Assembly (NCBI GenBank): GCA_002099365.1
Contig: MSED01000002.1
Coordinates: forward strand, 2,728,001-2,792,000
DNA: 64,000 nucleotides
Direction of reading: 5' to 3'
Source of the DNA: Phialophora verrucosa
Lineage: Eukaryota; Ascomycota; Eurotiomycetes; Chaetothyriales; Herpotrichiellaceae
Shown here: piece after piece, positions 42,463-54,062 of the stretch
How positions within the stretch are numbered: position 1 is the stretch's first letter
Layout of the letters: every line of letters begins with the position of its first letter
Notes under the pieces: model-generated
The model's database searches: none
What the model was told of the DNA's origin: nothing
Seen by the model: the letters and a program-made list of their open reading frames with translations, nothing else
Translations under genes and position numbers: made by a program

Positions 42463-44061
42463 ATGTTACCAAGTGAGGCACGACACGCCGGCCACGAGGA
42501 AGACGCCACCGAGTCCTCCTCCCTATTGGACGCACCCGGCAATGGCGACAACCATCAGGACAAATCTCGTTCCGCCGGCAAGCTCTTGCTAAGGATCTAT
42601 GTCATTGTCTTCTGCGTCAACCTTGGAATGCAGATTCTGCAACCGGCGCAGATCCAAGTCTATGAGTCCATTTACTGCTCTCAATGGTATAAGCGGCACC
42701 CCATCGATGACCTACCCGGGCACAGCCACATACCGGAATCATATTGCAAAATCGCCCAAGTTCAGACGCAGATATCCACGCTCAAGGGTTGGCTCGAGTT
42801 TTTCTATGCGGCACCTGGTCTCCTCTTGAGTATCCCAATGGGCATCCTCACTGATAAGATTGGCCGCCGGCGCTTGATGATCCTCAATCTGACCGTCTTG
42901 TGCCTGACGCAAGTCTGGACCACCTTCGTTACGTGGTTTGACGGCCGAGTTCCTCTTCGTGCCATTTGGTTGGGAGCAAGCCTCAATCTGCTCAGTGGTG
43001 GTACGATTGTCACAGAGCTGCTATATGTGGTATGTTGCTCTTTAGGACATGCAGTGTCAGGATACTCACCATTTTCCTGCAGTGTATTTTGACGGACATC
43101 AGCCCGAAGGATCAAGTGTCAGTTTGGACTCCGAGTGTTGCGAACGCAGCTGATATGATCTAGGGCCGAGACGTTCTTTCGCACCACCGCTTTTGGTCAG
43201 TTCAGTAAGGTGGTTGGGCCCTTCACGGCAGCCGCATTGATGCGTGTTGACCCATGGCTGGCTGTCTACTGTGGACTTGCCTTCTTGGTCATTACCGTCA
43301 TTCTTGCTACGGCTATCCCTGAGACGTTGCATTGGCGCACAGAGCCTCGAGACGGACCGGCCGAAGCCCACGAGCATCAAGCGGACCAAGATCGAAACGC
43401 AGCCCCTCGGAAACCACGATTTCTGGCCCTGCGACACCTTTTGAAGGTCTGGAGCGACTGGCGACTGGTCTTTGTTGCTTTAACGTACCCGTTCCGGCTG
43501 GTGTGCTACGCCTTGGGCGATTTGCTTCAGCGATACGTCTCCGACCGCTATGGCTGGACGCTCGCCGATGCCACTTTGATCTACTCGGTGCAAGCGATTG
43601 CCGCCGGCCTGGTGCTTTTCACCGTGTTGCCCTTCATCTCTGGTTACATTGATCGGAAATTCAGGTATAGCATCGTCCAGAAGAATGTCGTGCTATCCCG
43701 AGCTGCACTGGTGGTCATGTCCATAGCATATGCTCTGATAGGACTGGCGCCAACTGCACTCCTCACACTCGTTGGGCTCTTGATCGAGACGTTGTCGACC
43801 GGCTTTCCGGCGACATTGCGAGCAATTGCGACAGCTCTCGTAGGAGATGACGATCGGGGCAGGGTGTTTTCAGTTCTGGCGATTGCGGAGACACTCAGCA
43901 TAATGATGGCTTATCCTGTGACGGCAGCACTGTTCAACATTGGAATCGAGAAGGGAGGAGGGCCGTGGCTTGGTCTACCATACGATATTATTTCGGTGGC
44001 CGCTGCTATGGGCTTCGTAGGAATGTGCCTCGTTCGCTTTGAAAGGCCTATTCAGTTATGA
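42463..44061 (+). CDS. MFS transporter, uncharacterised fungal subgroup
   Basis: Three exons: 42463-43029, 43083-43117 (35 bp) and 43164-44061; 499 residues. The ATG at 42463 was chosen; the open frame starts upstream at a TTG. The N-terminus is polar, then helices begin at LLLRIYVIVFCVNLGMQ. A long loop after helix 1 (YCSQWYKRHPIDDLPGHSH) and GILTDKIGRRRLM, a motif-A loop, are clear. The tiny middle exon encodes CILTDISPKDQ and joins to the third exon as VAETFFRTTAFGQ, the expected helix 5 region. Second-half helices run to the end. Motif detail does not place it in DHA1 or DHA2; it resembles the MFS proteins found beside fungal metabolite genes. It is in tandem with the DHA1 pump. Confidence 0.88.
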
Positions 44062-44493
44062 AAAGGAGACTTAGGATGGCACAATTTGGGGCCGGTCAGT
44101 GGGCAGTATCCGAAGCATGCGGGCTAAACCATCAACCGCGTTCCGAATGAGAGGAGCAGCGAATCAGACAAGATCAGCAGGCGACGCCCCGCGTCATACA
44201 CTTGCGAGTCTTTGAGCTGCTTTAGGAGGCACTGGGGGAATCCGAGCTCGGTGCAGCCAATCGTCGAATCGAATTGGTCATCTCGGTCGGGTTTTGGTAC
44301 ATTATACCCATGTCTAGCGGCGGCTTGGGCCCTCCGCAGCACTCTGTCGCGATCTGTGGTACATATTAGAAGATGAACACCGCCCTCCAATGTCCGTCAT
44401 TAGGCCGGAGCACTTGTTCCAACCCATTTCTTCCTGACAGGTTGCACGCAGTCGAACTCGTCTACCGGCTCTTCGACTAAGCAAACATCCATC
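44062..44493. other. intergenic
   Basis: 432 bp between two plus-strand genes; nothing recognisable. Confidence 0.45.
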
Positions 44494-45325
44494 ATGGCCT
44501 CTGCAACAGGTATCCCAGCACAGAATCCGGCCGTCGAAGAGGATGCCCCCCTCCTAGGAGGGCCTGGAGACGCTACACAACATCCCGGCCAGGGTCTACA
44601 ATGGAACTTTGTCAAAGGCACGGGTAAGTTTGCACAGAACCCAGCACCCTGGAATAGTATTGTTCTAATAACTGTCAGCCATCCTCGCGCAGGCAGGCAT
44701 CGTTATTCTCACAGCTCTGGTCTGGGCTGCGATTTTCGAGCAACCATTCATCTTCTTCTCCTACCACCCGATCTTCAACTCACTGGCCGTCCTGCTATTC
44801 GTCCAAGGCATACTTGTCCTCCAACCCACTGCCGCTCAGAAGGACAAGGTCACAGGCACATACGTCCATTCGGCGATCAACTCGTCGGCTGTGGCGCTGG
44901 CCATCGCTGGCCTGGTGGTGATTGAAAAGAACAAAGCTTCACACCCTGAGACTCGGTTCCAGAGTGTACATGGCAAAATGGCACTGGTGGCTTATATACT
45001 CATCTTTTTGCAGTGGTTCGTTGGCGCCGCCATGTTCTTCCTGCAGGGATCCGTGTTCGAGGCGGATCGTGCTAAGTCCGTTTACAAATACCATCGGTAT
45101 GTTGCCACCCTATGCAGCAAAGGCTTGGGGCTATGTGACTGACAAGGAGACAGGGTTTCCGGGTATATTCTGGCAGTCTATATGCTGGCCGTTGTTGCAG
45201 CAGCCACACAAACAGCATACAACGTGAACGCCCTGCACATCAAGCTCTGGGCAGTCATTGTCGCTAGCATCCTTGTGCTTGTTGGAATAATCCCGAGAAT
45301 CAAGAAGCGCAAGCTTGGATTGTGA
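44494..45325 (+). CDS. cytochrome b561/ferric-reductase-like membrane protein
   Basis: Three exons: 44494-44623, 44679-45096, 45154-45325; 239 residues. It has about five to six transmembrane helices of the cytochrome b561 family, which pass electrons across a membrane (from ascorbate or another donor, often to ferric iron) using two haems. Likely haem ligands lie one per helix end: H in FFSYHPIFNS, H in TYVHSAIN, H in QSVHGKMALVAY, and H in KYHRVSGYILA, the last completed by the second splice. The protein begins with a short polar cytosolic segment and ends with basic residues IKKRKLGL, fitting a cytosolic tail. There is no N-terminal DOMON or other extra domain. The location (vacuole or plasma membrane) cannot be told. 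Confidence 0.9.
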
Positions 45326-45926
45326 CGGCATTATGGAATCCTGGAACGACCATATATATTGGACAAAGCTTGCCCTGGATTTGGACTCTCGCGAAGAAAG
45401 TCCCTCTTTCATCGGAGCATCATCGATCTTAGTTACAGCATTCATACACAGATTATGCGTTGGATGTGGGCCCATTGCAAAAAATAAAGGTGTTCTGGGT
45501 CAGCATTGGACTATCGGGCAGCTCAAATGTTTCGAGCATAACCCTGGCGGAAGGCTTTGAGGACCAGGAATTTGAATACTTCCTTCACATGCTAGAGGGT
45601 CTAAGGCACCAGCGTGCAGAATGAACCCGGCAGAATATCATGATATTTAAATGTTTATACCTTTCGCAAAGACCCGTCAACAAGGGCTGAGGGGCGCCTA
45701 AGAGAGTTGCGTTTGTGTGCGGAGAAGCACGGAATTATTTCTTTGGTGGCACCGAATGACGCCGAGGTGGTGAGGTGGTGAGATGTTGCCAGACCACATG
45801 CGATTTGATCAGTCACTGCTGCCCTTGGACTCTCCTCACTTTCATGAAATGTCTCACTTTATGCCACTGCTCTCGATGATTTAGTTACTCGCCCGCCTTT
45901 GCCGGCTCAATACACTATTACCCACA
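45326..45926. other. intergenic, promoter of the Mpo1-like gene
   Basis: 601 bp between plus-strand genes. No coding signal; an AT-rich patch (ATATTTAAATG) lies at 45643-45653. Confidence 0.45.
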
Positions 45927-46701
45927 ATGGCACTCAACCTGGAAAAGCAGTTGCGCTTTGTGAGCCTCCCCGAACACGCACCATATTAATTCTACTGACC
46001 ATCCCACTCGGTAGTATGGCGCATACCACCATGACCCGGTACGGCCCGCAACATGCACCTCGGAACGAAGTCACTGATGGGTTTCAAGGTCAATATCGGG
46101 ATACATATGGTTGGCGTTCCGATCATCTTGTGGACTACCTTCATCCTGGTATGGAAGCAAGCGTACTGCGGTTGAGATTATAGCGGCTCACGAGAGACTC
46201 CAGTTCACAAACTCGGGCACCCTGGTACCGCTGCCGCAGTCCATGACCGTTCCTCACCTCGAGCTCAACGCCGGCACCCTCTTCTGTCTATGTTATTGCG
46301 GTCTATACATTCTACTCGAGCCGATCGCAGGCACGGCCTTCGCCGCCTTGCTTCTAGCCGGTACCGCATATGGACACCACCTTGTCGAGGTGCACGGTAT
46401 GACCGCCAATTTCTGGGCTGCCTGCGGATTTATCGGATCGTGGGTTGCACAATTCGCGGGGCACGGCGTCTTTGAAGGGCGCGCGCCTGCGTTGCTGGAC
46501 AATATCTTCCAAGCCTTCTTCTTGGCTCCCTTGTTTGTGTGGTTGGAGATTTTGTTCGCGCTCGGCTACAGGCCCGAGTTGAAAAGCCGGGTGGACAAAA
46601 TGGTGCAGCAGGACATTGCAAAATACCGCGAGTCGAAGGCGCAGAAGGCGAACGGGAACGCCAATGGGGCCGCGGTGAACGGACATACCAAACAGGCGTG
46701 A
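45927..46701 (+). CDS. mpo1: Mpo1-like 2-hydroxy-fatty-acid dioxygenase (DUF962)
   Basis: Four exons, three very small: 45927-45959 (33 bp), 46015-46038 (24 bp), 46089-46148 (60 bp) and 46204-46701; 204 residues. All introns are in phase 0 and 50-55 bp long. Spliced, the start reads MALNLEKQLRF then YGAYHHDP then VNIGIHMVGVPIILW, exactly the conserved opening of the yeast YGL010w/Mpo1 family, which supports each junction. Yeast Mpo1 is an Fe(II)-dependent ER-membrane dioxygenase that removes one carbon from 2-hydroxy fatty acids from phytosphingosine breakdown. The HH pair in YHHDP, H in GIHMVG, H in GHHLVEVHG and H in AGHGVFEGRAPALLDN are candidate metal ligands. Four or so hydrophobic helices are visible. 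The C-terminal tail is Ala/Asn/Lys-rich and variable. Confidence 0.94.
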
Positions 46702-47236
46702 CGAGCCTGCATGCCAGGAAAATTCATGGCAACTCGAGAGCATACGGGAATTTCCGAGGTTCAAGGGGCTTCCGACCGGCGGCGGAGAATATAAAGAGAG
46801 ACCCAGCGCCGCGGACGACTCGTTCAGCTCGGCCGTTGGAGGAACGGAGTTCCTCGGACGGAAGACCACTCCCTCTACATTACAGGGTATCAGACATCAG
46901 TAATGTCTACAAGGCTCCAATGATGGTGAACAGAATGTACGTTGCGATTGCTCATCCGCATATAATGCAACGGTGTGGAGGGACGGAAGGATACGCGACT
47001 TTGAATGGACAGTGTAGATGCTTTCACTTTCCCTTCACTATACCTACTTAGCTATGTATATTTATAGCACATAGTATGACCCGGCTGGAATCCCAGGCAT
47101 CTTCTGCTCCAGCTACGTGTACCTTGTATCACAGTGTTCTTCGAGTCTCCGCCGCAGTACGCGTGACGTGCCACGCCAAGCCAAGCCTCTCAGCATATAT
47201 TCCAGGATTAACCTTGCCGAGCTAGATATTCCCCCC
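46702..47236. other. intergenic
   Basis: 535 bp between plus-strand genes; no coding signal. AT-rich short runs (TATGTATATTTATAG) lie at 47052-47066. Confidence 0.45.
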
Positions 47237-48851
47237 ATGTCTCGACCTGAAGCTTGGGCTAATACTGACCTCCTGCCACAAGCGGCTCGTGGGCAGAAAA
47301 CAGCGTCTGCCAATGGCGAAAGTAAGACCTTTGCGTCAGCCAAAGAGAACAATAGCTTGCTATGGGCAAACAATGGCCCCGGCGACGAGGGGATTGATTC
47401 TACTACCCCATCGATTTCGAACGAGTAATTACTCTCAACCATTTTGGCTTTAAGATTTCCTTCGGGGGCTGACGAATGATATAGATGGGAGTCGCTCCGG
47501 GAGATAGGAAGGGCTAATAGCTACGAGGGCAGCCGGGATGACGCTGTCCTCGTTCCTTCAACCGAGCACAAGTTTTTGTTGGCTACCCAAGAGAATGAGA
47601 GGCGTACAGCAATGCTCAACGCACAAGCCAACCACGCAAAGCGTCTTGCAAGCGCCAAAGATGCTGTGAACAGTAGGAAAGCAGGGCACATTCACCGTCT
47701 CACTCAAAAGCACGTCGCGGAGCTACAGCACGTCAAGTTTGCCGTAAGCCCAGCTCTTCCTTCAAGCCTAATCTTACGAATTGGCCAGTCAAGCGCTGAC
47801 TCTATCAACATAGAATGATCAGATCTTTGAATCCCTCCGTGTGGATCTCCGAGCTGAGGTTGATCGTCTAGCGAAAGAAGTCAAATCCGTACCTGCCGTC
47901 GCGTCCGGACTCCTCAATTCGGATGATCGCAATCTTGCTGAGCTCAATGAGGTCTCATTGTCCCGCAGCGTCAGGGAGGAAGACGCCCTCGATGTCGACG
48001 AGATGCAACGTCGGGTGGATAGGCTCACTCACGCACTACACCGTTTCCGTGCTGGAGCCGTCAAGGATCGTCTGGATCGAATCTATCTGGAATCACTCCA
48101 CACTGCCGATTTCGCTGGTGACGCTGAGAATACTCATAATGTGGCTGACCCTACTCACGGGTCCTCTAAAGAAGAACTGAGTTCCTTGTATGAAGAAATC
48201 GACGATATGGTAACGATGGTGGTAGCTCATGATCACGGAAATGCATTGCGTGCTGCCCTTCGGGATATTCGCCGCGCACAGACACAGGAAACAGAGGTTG
48301 CGGAAGAGAAGGTTTGTTTATCTCTCTCTCTGCTTTATCTCTAGATACTCACCGAGCGTTCCTTTCAGGTTTATACAAAACTCTGTTCTCTTACAATGGC
48401 GGTCGAAGGCCTTGCTGCAAGAGCAGAGACATTGCAGGCTCAGAGACATAATTTGCACGAACTGGAAGCGCAGATCCGGCTTCTTGAGGGCGACAACGGG
48501 CTTCGTAAGGACGCAGCCACGGTTGTTACGCGAGCGGAATCCAACGACACCACCCCAGCAGCGCACGCCCTGCTCCAGCATCTCAGCCTCTCCACGCATG
48601 CTCATAAACCGTCTGAGATCGCCGACCTCCAGAAGCTCCTCGACGGGGCCACGACGAAACTTGAGCAACAATATACCCAGAACGTCGCAAAGATCCTCAG
48701 TACCTCCGCACATGCGGCAACTAGAAGACGAGCCGCCTTGGAAAATGTAGCGGAAGTGCTAGCCACAGACGGAAGTCATGAACTAGCTGTGCGGGCTTTA
48801 GCGGAGAGTATTGCTGCAACGAGAGCTGAAATCGAAGATACTCAAAACTGA
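47237..48851 (+). CDS. coiled-coil protein of unknown function
   Basis: Four exons: 47237-47424, 47485-47743, 47814-48311, 48369-48851; 475 residues. Splice phases are 2, 0 and 0, and the joined frame is clean. I do not recognise the family. The N-terminal 70 residues are polar and probably disordered (MSRPEAWAN, SASAKE-like). The rest is almost all charged alpha-helix with heptad-like stretches: NERRTAMLNAQANHAKRLASA, VDRLAKEVKS, MQRRVDRLTHALHRFR, LCSLTMAVEGLAARAETLQ and HNLHELEAQIRLLEG. No zinc, nucleotide-binding or membrane motif is seen. The style recalls small mitotic or microtubule-associated coiled-coil subunits (augmin- or kinetochore-like), but this is only a guess from shape. A structure-based search would decide. 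Confidence 0.82.
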
Positions 48852-49831
48852 TGTTGCGAAGGGCGAAGGTAAACCATAGGGGGCGACTGAGTGACACCCA
48901 GTGATTTGTTCTGTCTCTGCTGGTGGCCTGTTCCGTTCTTGCCAGACGATGGGAACGAGAGGCAAGAGTTTGTCTCCCTAGTCTGGTTGGTGCAACCTTA
49001 TGACCCATGCGTGCCGTCCACCGCCTGCTTGTCTGGATATCGCCACCGCAGCAATAAGTGCTTGAGCAACAACACTCAATGGTACTCCGTACAGGTGACC
49101 TAGATCGTGCACATTCTTGCGTGCTTGTCACTCCATCTCCAGGATTGCCGCTGGAGCCGGGAAGCTCCACCAGTTGGCGGCACGGCGAATTCGGTCTAGG
49201 CGAGGGCTTGGCGCCAAGCCCGGAGGTCTTAGCAGTCGTCAACTCGGGCCGCCGTCCCAACACCTCGCCTCCTACTTTGTTCTAGCGCTCACACCTGCTG
49301 CGGTCTCATTCCTCCCTTTATCTCTTGGACGCTCTTGGAGGAGCCGGCCTTCTAGAACTTTATCGGCGACTCCAACTCCGCCCAGGCTTGGCCCGTTCCG
49401 CGCGTATGGGCGCAATGAGGCCTCTATCGCCACTTTTCCACCGCGTGGGGTGCGAACACCCCTCTGCCAAGTCTGTACTCGTGGCTGTTGAGCGCATCTC
49501 TCTGCGGTCCAGCTCTTGGCTCCAAGGATAAGAAAATGACGGAAGTCTTGGAGCTGTCAAGACTGGTGCGGTCGCTCGGAGTCTGTGCCCCGACCAGATT
49601 GTGCTTCTGGTCTACATAAGACCTGGCTCGTGCCACTTTGTGAAATCGTCCCGCTTCTCCTGGGCATCAAGCAACTTAAAACATTTCTTTATTGCTGTGG
49701 CAGGTTCCATCAAGCAAATTCATCCAATAAATATCATTTGACTCAAGTGCCTTCACTGACCTCGCAGCACATCGTCGACACGTCGGTTGATTTTTATTTT
49801 AATCAGGAACACCATCTGTCGTCCGCCCATT
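48852..49831. other. intergenic, promoter of ENA-type ATPase
   Basis: About 1 kb upstream of the ATPase ATG. No gene-like frame was found. Confidence 0.45.
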
Positions 49832-52800
49832 ATGGGCAAGAAGGGTGAAAGGGCCGAGCAAAACTATGCGAAACACCCATTCTTGCTCACCCCAGATGAA
49901 CTTCTCAGCCATCTCGAGACGAGAATCGATTCGGGCTTGAGCAGTGCTCAAGTCCAGCAATATCAGGAGAAATATGGTCCGAATCGGCTTGAAGGAGATG
50001 GAGGAGTCTCGTGGTACTCCATCTTGGGAAAACAAATATCCAATGCAATGATCCTGGTATGCTCCCAATTCAATGGTCTTGCCTTTAAACGTGCTGACAA
50101 TTCCACAGGTCCTGGTGCTTGCCATGGCACTTTCGTATGGTGTCGAGGATTTCGTCGAAGGTGCTGTCATCACTGCGGTCATCGTTCTCAACGTTCTGAT
50201 CGGCTTCTACCAAGAATTCCAGGCCGAGAAGAAGATGGATGCCCTTCGGTCCCTCTCATCACCTTCGGCGGCCGTCGTTCGCGACGGCAACGAGATGACC
50301 ATTCCATCCGCAGAAGTGGTTCCTGGCGATATTGTCTCAATCAAGACGGGTGACACGGTTCCCGCCGATTTGAGAATGTTCGAGGTCATGAACCTGGAAT
50401 GTGATGAAGCCATTTTGACGGGTGAAGCCCTTCCGGTCGCCAAAGAAGTCGAATTCGAGGCAAAGCACGGTACGCCCAAGGAAGACTTGGGTCTGGGGGA
50501 TCGACTTAACATAGCATATTCGTCCTCAACCGTCACCAAGGGACGTGGCCGGGGTATTGTGGTCTTCACGGGCATGTCAACCGCAATTGGAGGAATCGCC
50601 GCATCGATGCAGGGCAAACGACGGCCGGCCAATCGATCCATGTCGAGAAAGAAATACGGTCGGATGCAGCCTGTCAAGGGCGGTGCATTACGCACTTATG
50701 ATGGTGTCCGCAAGTTTTTGGGTCTCACAGGCGGAACGCCCTTGCAGATCAAGCTCAGCAAGCTCGCCTACATTCTCTTCGGCTGCGCACTCATCCTCGC
50801 CATCATTGTCTTTGGTGTCAACCGCTTCAATGTCACGAACGAAGTCGCCATCTACGCCATCTCCACCGGTATCGCCATCATCCCAGAGTCTTTGATCGCA
50901 GTTTTGACAATCACAATGGTTGTCGGTATGACGCAAATGAGAAAGCGAAAGGTGGTGGTTCGGCAACTCAGTGCACTTGAAGCCCTAGGAGGCGTGACCA
51001 ATATCTGCTCAGACAAAACTGGCACCCTCACCCAGGGTAAGATGGTCACCAGAAAAGCTTGGATTCCCGGCGTTGGTATTTACAGCATTGAGAACTCCAA
51101 CGATGCTTCGGATCCCACAGAAGGAACTGTCGTCCTTGGAAAAGCTGCGAAGTCACGCCAGGAGTTTGAGGCGGAGCGTTTGGCCAGGGAAGAAGCCCTT
51201 GATCGCAAACGAAGCACTGCGGGCATCTCGTTCGATGTGCCGAATGAGAAGATGCATAAAGACGCCGAAAAATCCTCCGAAGAGACTCTGACAACGGGCA
51301 AGGAAAGTCCTGAGATTACCCCGGAGCTCCAAGCATTCCTCGAGTCCGCCGCTCTCTGCAATCTGGCTACCGTGCGCAAAGTCACCGAAGATGGGCAAGA
51401 GAAATGGAAGACTACTGGTGACCCGACAGAAATCGCTCTCCAGGTCTTCTCCACCCGCTTTCAGTACGGCAAAAGGACGCTCGAAGAGGAACACGGCTGG
51501 TCGCAAAAGATGGAATATCCCTTTGACAGCTCCATCAAGCGCATGTCGGTCGTCTACAGCAAGCCAGGCGAAGAGCACCTGATGATCTTCACCAAGGGCG
51601 CAGTTGAGCGAATCATTGATCTTTGTACCACAGTCGGCGTGGGTGGACACGAAGAAACAATAACGCCGGCACTCAAGGAAGGCATTCTGGACCAAATGAA
51701 TTTCCTCGCCGAACAAGGTCTCCGAGTTCTGGGCATCGCCCGGAAATTTACAGACATGGAAATCGAAGAACACTGCGACGATAAAATCGACCGCTCCGAA
51801 GTCGAGAAAGACCTCTGCTTGCTAGGCCTCGCTGGCTTGTACGATCCACCTCGGTTGGAGACAAAGGCCGCTGTCCAGGCTTGCACGACCGCAGGAATCA
51901 CCGTGTCCATGTTGACAGGTGACCACCCTTCCACAGCCACCGCTATCGCAAAAGAAGTCGGGATCATCCCCAGGAACATGGGCACTTTGGCCCCCGAGGT
52001 CGCCGCCGCAATTGTCAAGACCGCCACCGAGTTCGACAAGATGAGCGACGCGGAAATCGACGCACTGCCTACCCTGCCGCTTGTCGTCGCCCGCTGTGCA
52101 CCGGAGACGAAAGTCCGGATGATCGAAGCTCTGCACCGCCGCAACAAGTTCGCGGCCATGACGGGCGATGGCGTCAACGACTCCCCATCCCTCAAACTTG
52201 CAGATGTGGGCATCGCCATGGGTCTCAACGGAAGCGACGTGGCCAAATCCGCGTCCGATATTGTGCTCACGGACGACAACTTCGCATCCATTGTCAACGC
52301 CGTGGAAGAAGGCCGCCGCATGTTTGACAACATCCAACGCTTCGTCCTCCACCTGCTGACCTCCAACGTCGGCGAGGTGATCCTGCTCATCTGCGGCCTG
52401 GGCTTCCAAGACCCGTCCGGCTTCTCCGTCTTCCCACTCTCGCCTCTCCAAATCCTGTGGATCAACATGCTCACCTCGTCGTTCCCGGCCTTCGGTCTCG
52501 GCCGGGAAAAGGCCTCGCCCGACGTGATGGAGCGGCCGCCGCACGACAACAAGCGCGGCGTCTTCACCTTGGAACTCATCACCGACATGCTCGTCTACGG
52601 CACCATCCAAGGCACCTGCTGTCTGATGACTTTTGTCTTCATCGTCTACGGCCCCGGCGCCGACGGGCTCGGCCACGACTGCAACCACGGCTACAACCCC
52701 TCGTGCGACGTGGTGTTCCGGGCCCGCGCCGCCGTCTTCGCCGAGCTCACGTGGCTGATCCTCATCTCGGCGTGGGAATTCAAGGCCATGCGGCGCAGCA

Positions 52801-53297
52801 TGTTCCGCATCGACCCGCACTCGACCCAAGCTTTCCCTTTCTTCAAGGATATCTGGGAGAACCAGTTCCTCTTCTGGTCCGTCGTGCTGGGCGCCGTGTC
52901 CGTCTTCCCCGCCGTCTACATCCCCGGCTTGAACACTAGCGTGTTCAAACACAAGGGCATCGGCTGGGAGTGGGCCCCCGCGATCGTCTGTGTGTTCGTC
53001 TTTGTCAGCGGCATGGAGGCGTGGAAGTACGTCAAGCGGGCGATGAGATGGTTCGAGAAGGAGGAGACCGAGGGCATGAAGGCCCGCAGGCGCGAGGGTG
53101 GCGCCCTGGGTTTGAGGCAGGGCTTCTTCACCATGGCCCGCAGTTTCACCAAGAGTAAGAGCGAGGAGAAGAGGAGTGTCTTGGAGATTGGAGATGCTTC
53201 GATGCACGGGCCTGGAAATGGACTTGGACACACACCCGGACACGGACACGGCTATGCCCAGGGCAGCGTCCTCCCCAGGGTCCGAGAGGAAGTATAG
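49832..53297 (+). CDS. ena: P-type Na+/K+ ATPase, ENA type (IID)
   Basis: Two exons, 49832-50056 and 50109-53297, 52-bp intron; 1137 residues. The ATG (MGKKGERAEQ) follows a non-ATG open stretch. It is a plasma-membrane or endomembrane pump exporting Na+ or K+, giving salt and high-pH tolerance. The N-terminal cation-ATPase segment ends in NAMIL at the splice. The actuator loop has LTGEALP (179-184 region), with TGEA rather than TGES. The helix 4 ion site IAIIPESLIAVLTITM has PESL at 334-337, a pattern known in filamentous-fungal ENA pumps, as opposed to PEGLP of Ca2+ pumps. The phosphorylated Asp377 is in DKTGT, and the hinge TGDGVND starts at about 760. The N-domain has a long charged insert (about 400-465). 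The tail is Gly/His-rich (LGHTPGHGHGYAQG). Confidence 0.95.
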
Positions 53298-53426
53298 ACG
53301 TTTTATGTATCTGAGGTGCTTTTTTACTCTTTGGGTGCGTTTTGACTGGTCACGAGTATTTGAAACAAACAGGCGCGATGGCCGATTGCCATCCCTGAAT
53401 ACTAGACTGGATGGACTGTACTGTAC

Positions 53427-53544
53427 ATAGTATGATGTATCATGTTCACGTCAAGTCGAGGCAAGTGATGTGTATAAAAGTAATAGTATGATGTATCATG
53501 TTCACCTCAAGTCAAGTCGAGGCAAGTGGCGTGTATCAAAATAA
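53427..53544. repeat. imperfect direct repeat, two copies of ~56-62 bp
   Basis: The copies 53427-53482 and 53483-53544 both begin ATAGTATGATGTATCATGTT and continue through CAAGTCGAGGCAAGTG to GTGTAT. The second copy has a 5-bp duplication (TCAAG) and a few substitutions. The inverted element TGATGTATCA lies within each copy. Immediately adjacent copies indicate a tandem duplication in the ATPase 3' flank. Confidence 0.88.
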
Positions 53545-53782
53545 TGCACGAGATCAGAGAGCGGTCATCCATCTATCGTCGACTTCAGAGTATCGCAATA
53601 CTAACACTATCTTTATTTCTCATCTCTTGCGGACTGAAACTGCCGGTGTCGACTACTGGTCTCCCTCCTGCACCCACTCCTCTATGGTATGGGGCGCGGG
53701 CTGGGCGGGAGCGGAAAGCACTTACAGTGAGAGGTGTCCGTACGCGTTGGGCTACCAGGGCTCGGGGGCTTGGCGGATTCAG

Positions 53783-53830
53783 GGTTTACGGACTTGAGGG
53801 TTTAAGGACTTGAGGATTCGAGGACTGAGG
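53783..53830. repeat. 16-bp tandem repeat, three copies
   Basis: GGTTTACGGACTTGAG, GGTTTAAGGACTTGAG and the decayed GATTCGAGGACTGAGG follow one another directly. It lies in the convergent 3' region between the ATPase and the DHA2 transporter. Confidence 0.8.
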
Positions 53831-54062
53831 GCCACTTCCTTACTTCCTTGCTTTGTCCTGCATTCCATACACCACAGTCTCTCAAATTGGACAAGGAAAC
53901 ATATCTAATCCCGTATTTACACGATTTGGAGCACCACTTGCGCTTTACGATAGATCCGTTCGATAGAATCGTACGTTGAGAGGCGCGCCAGGGAGACCCG
54001 CTTTGCCGTAGGTGGAACTCACTTTCACGCGTCAAGCAAGATAATAGCCTCAAGGTGATGAA

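Larger units (their letters stand above)
53298..54062. other. intergenic, convergent 3' flanks with repeats
   Basis: Lies between the 3' ends of the ENA ATPase (+) and the DHA2 transporter (-). It holds an imperfect ~56-bp direct repeat and a 16-bp tandem repeat, listed separately. Confidence 0.55.
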
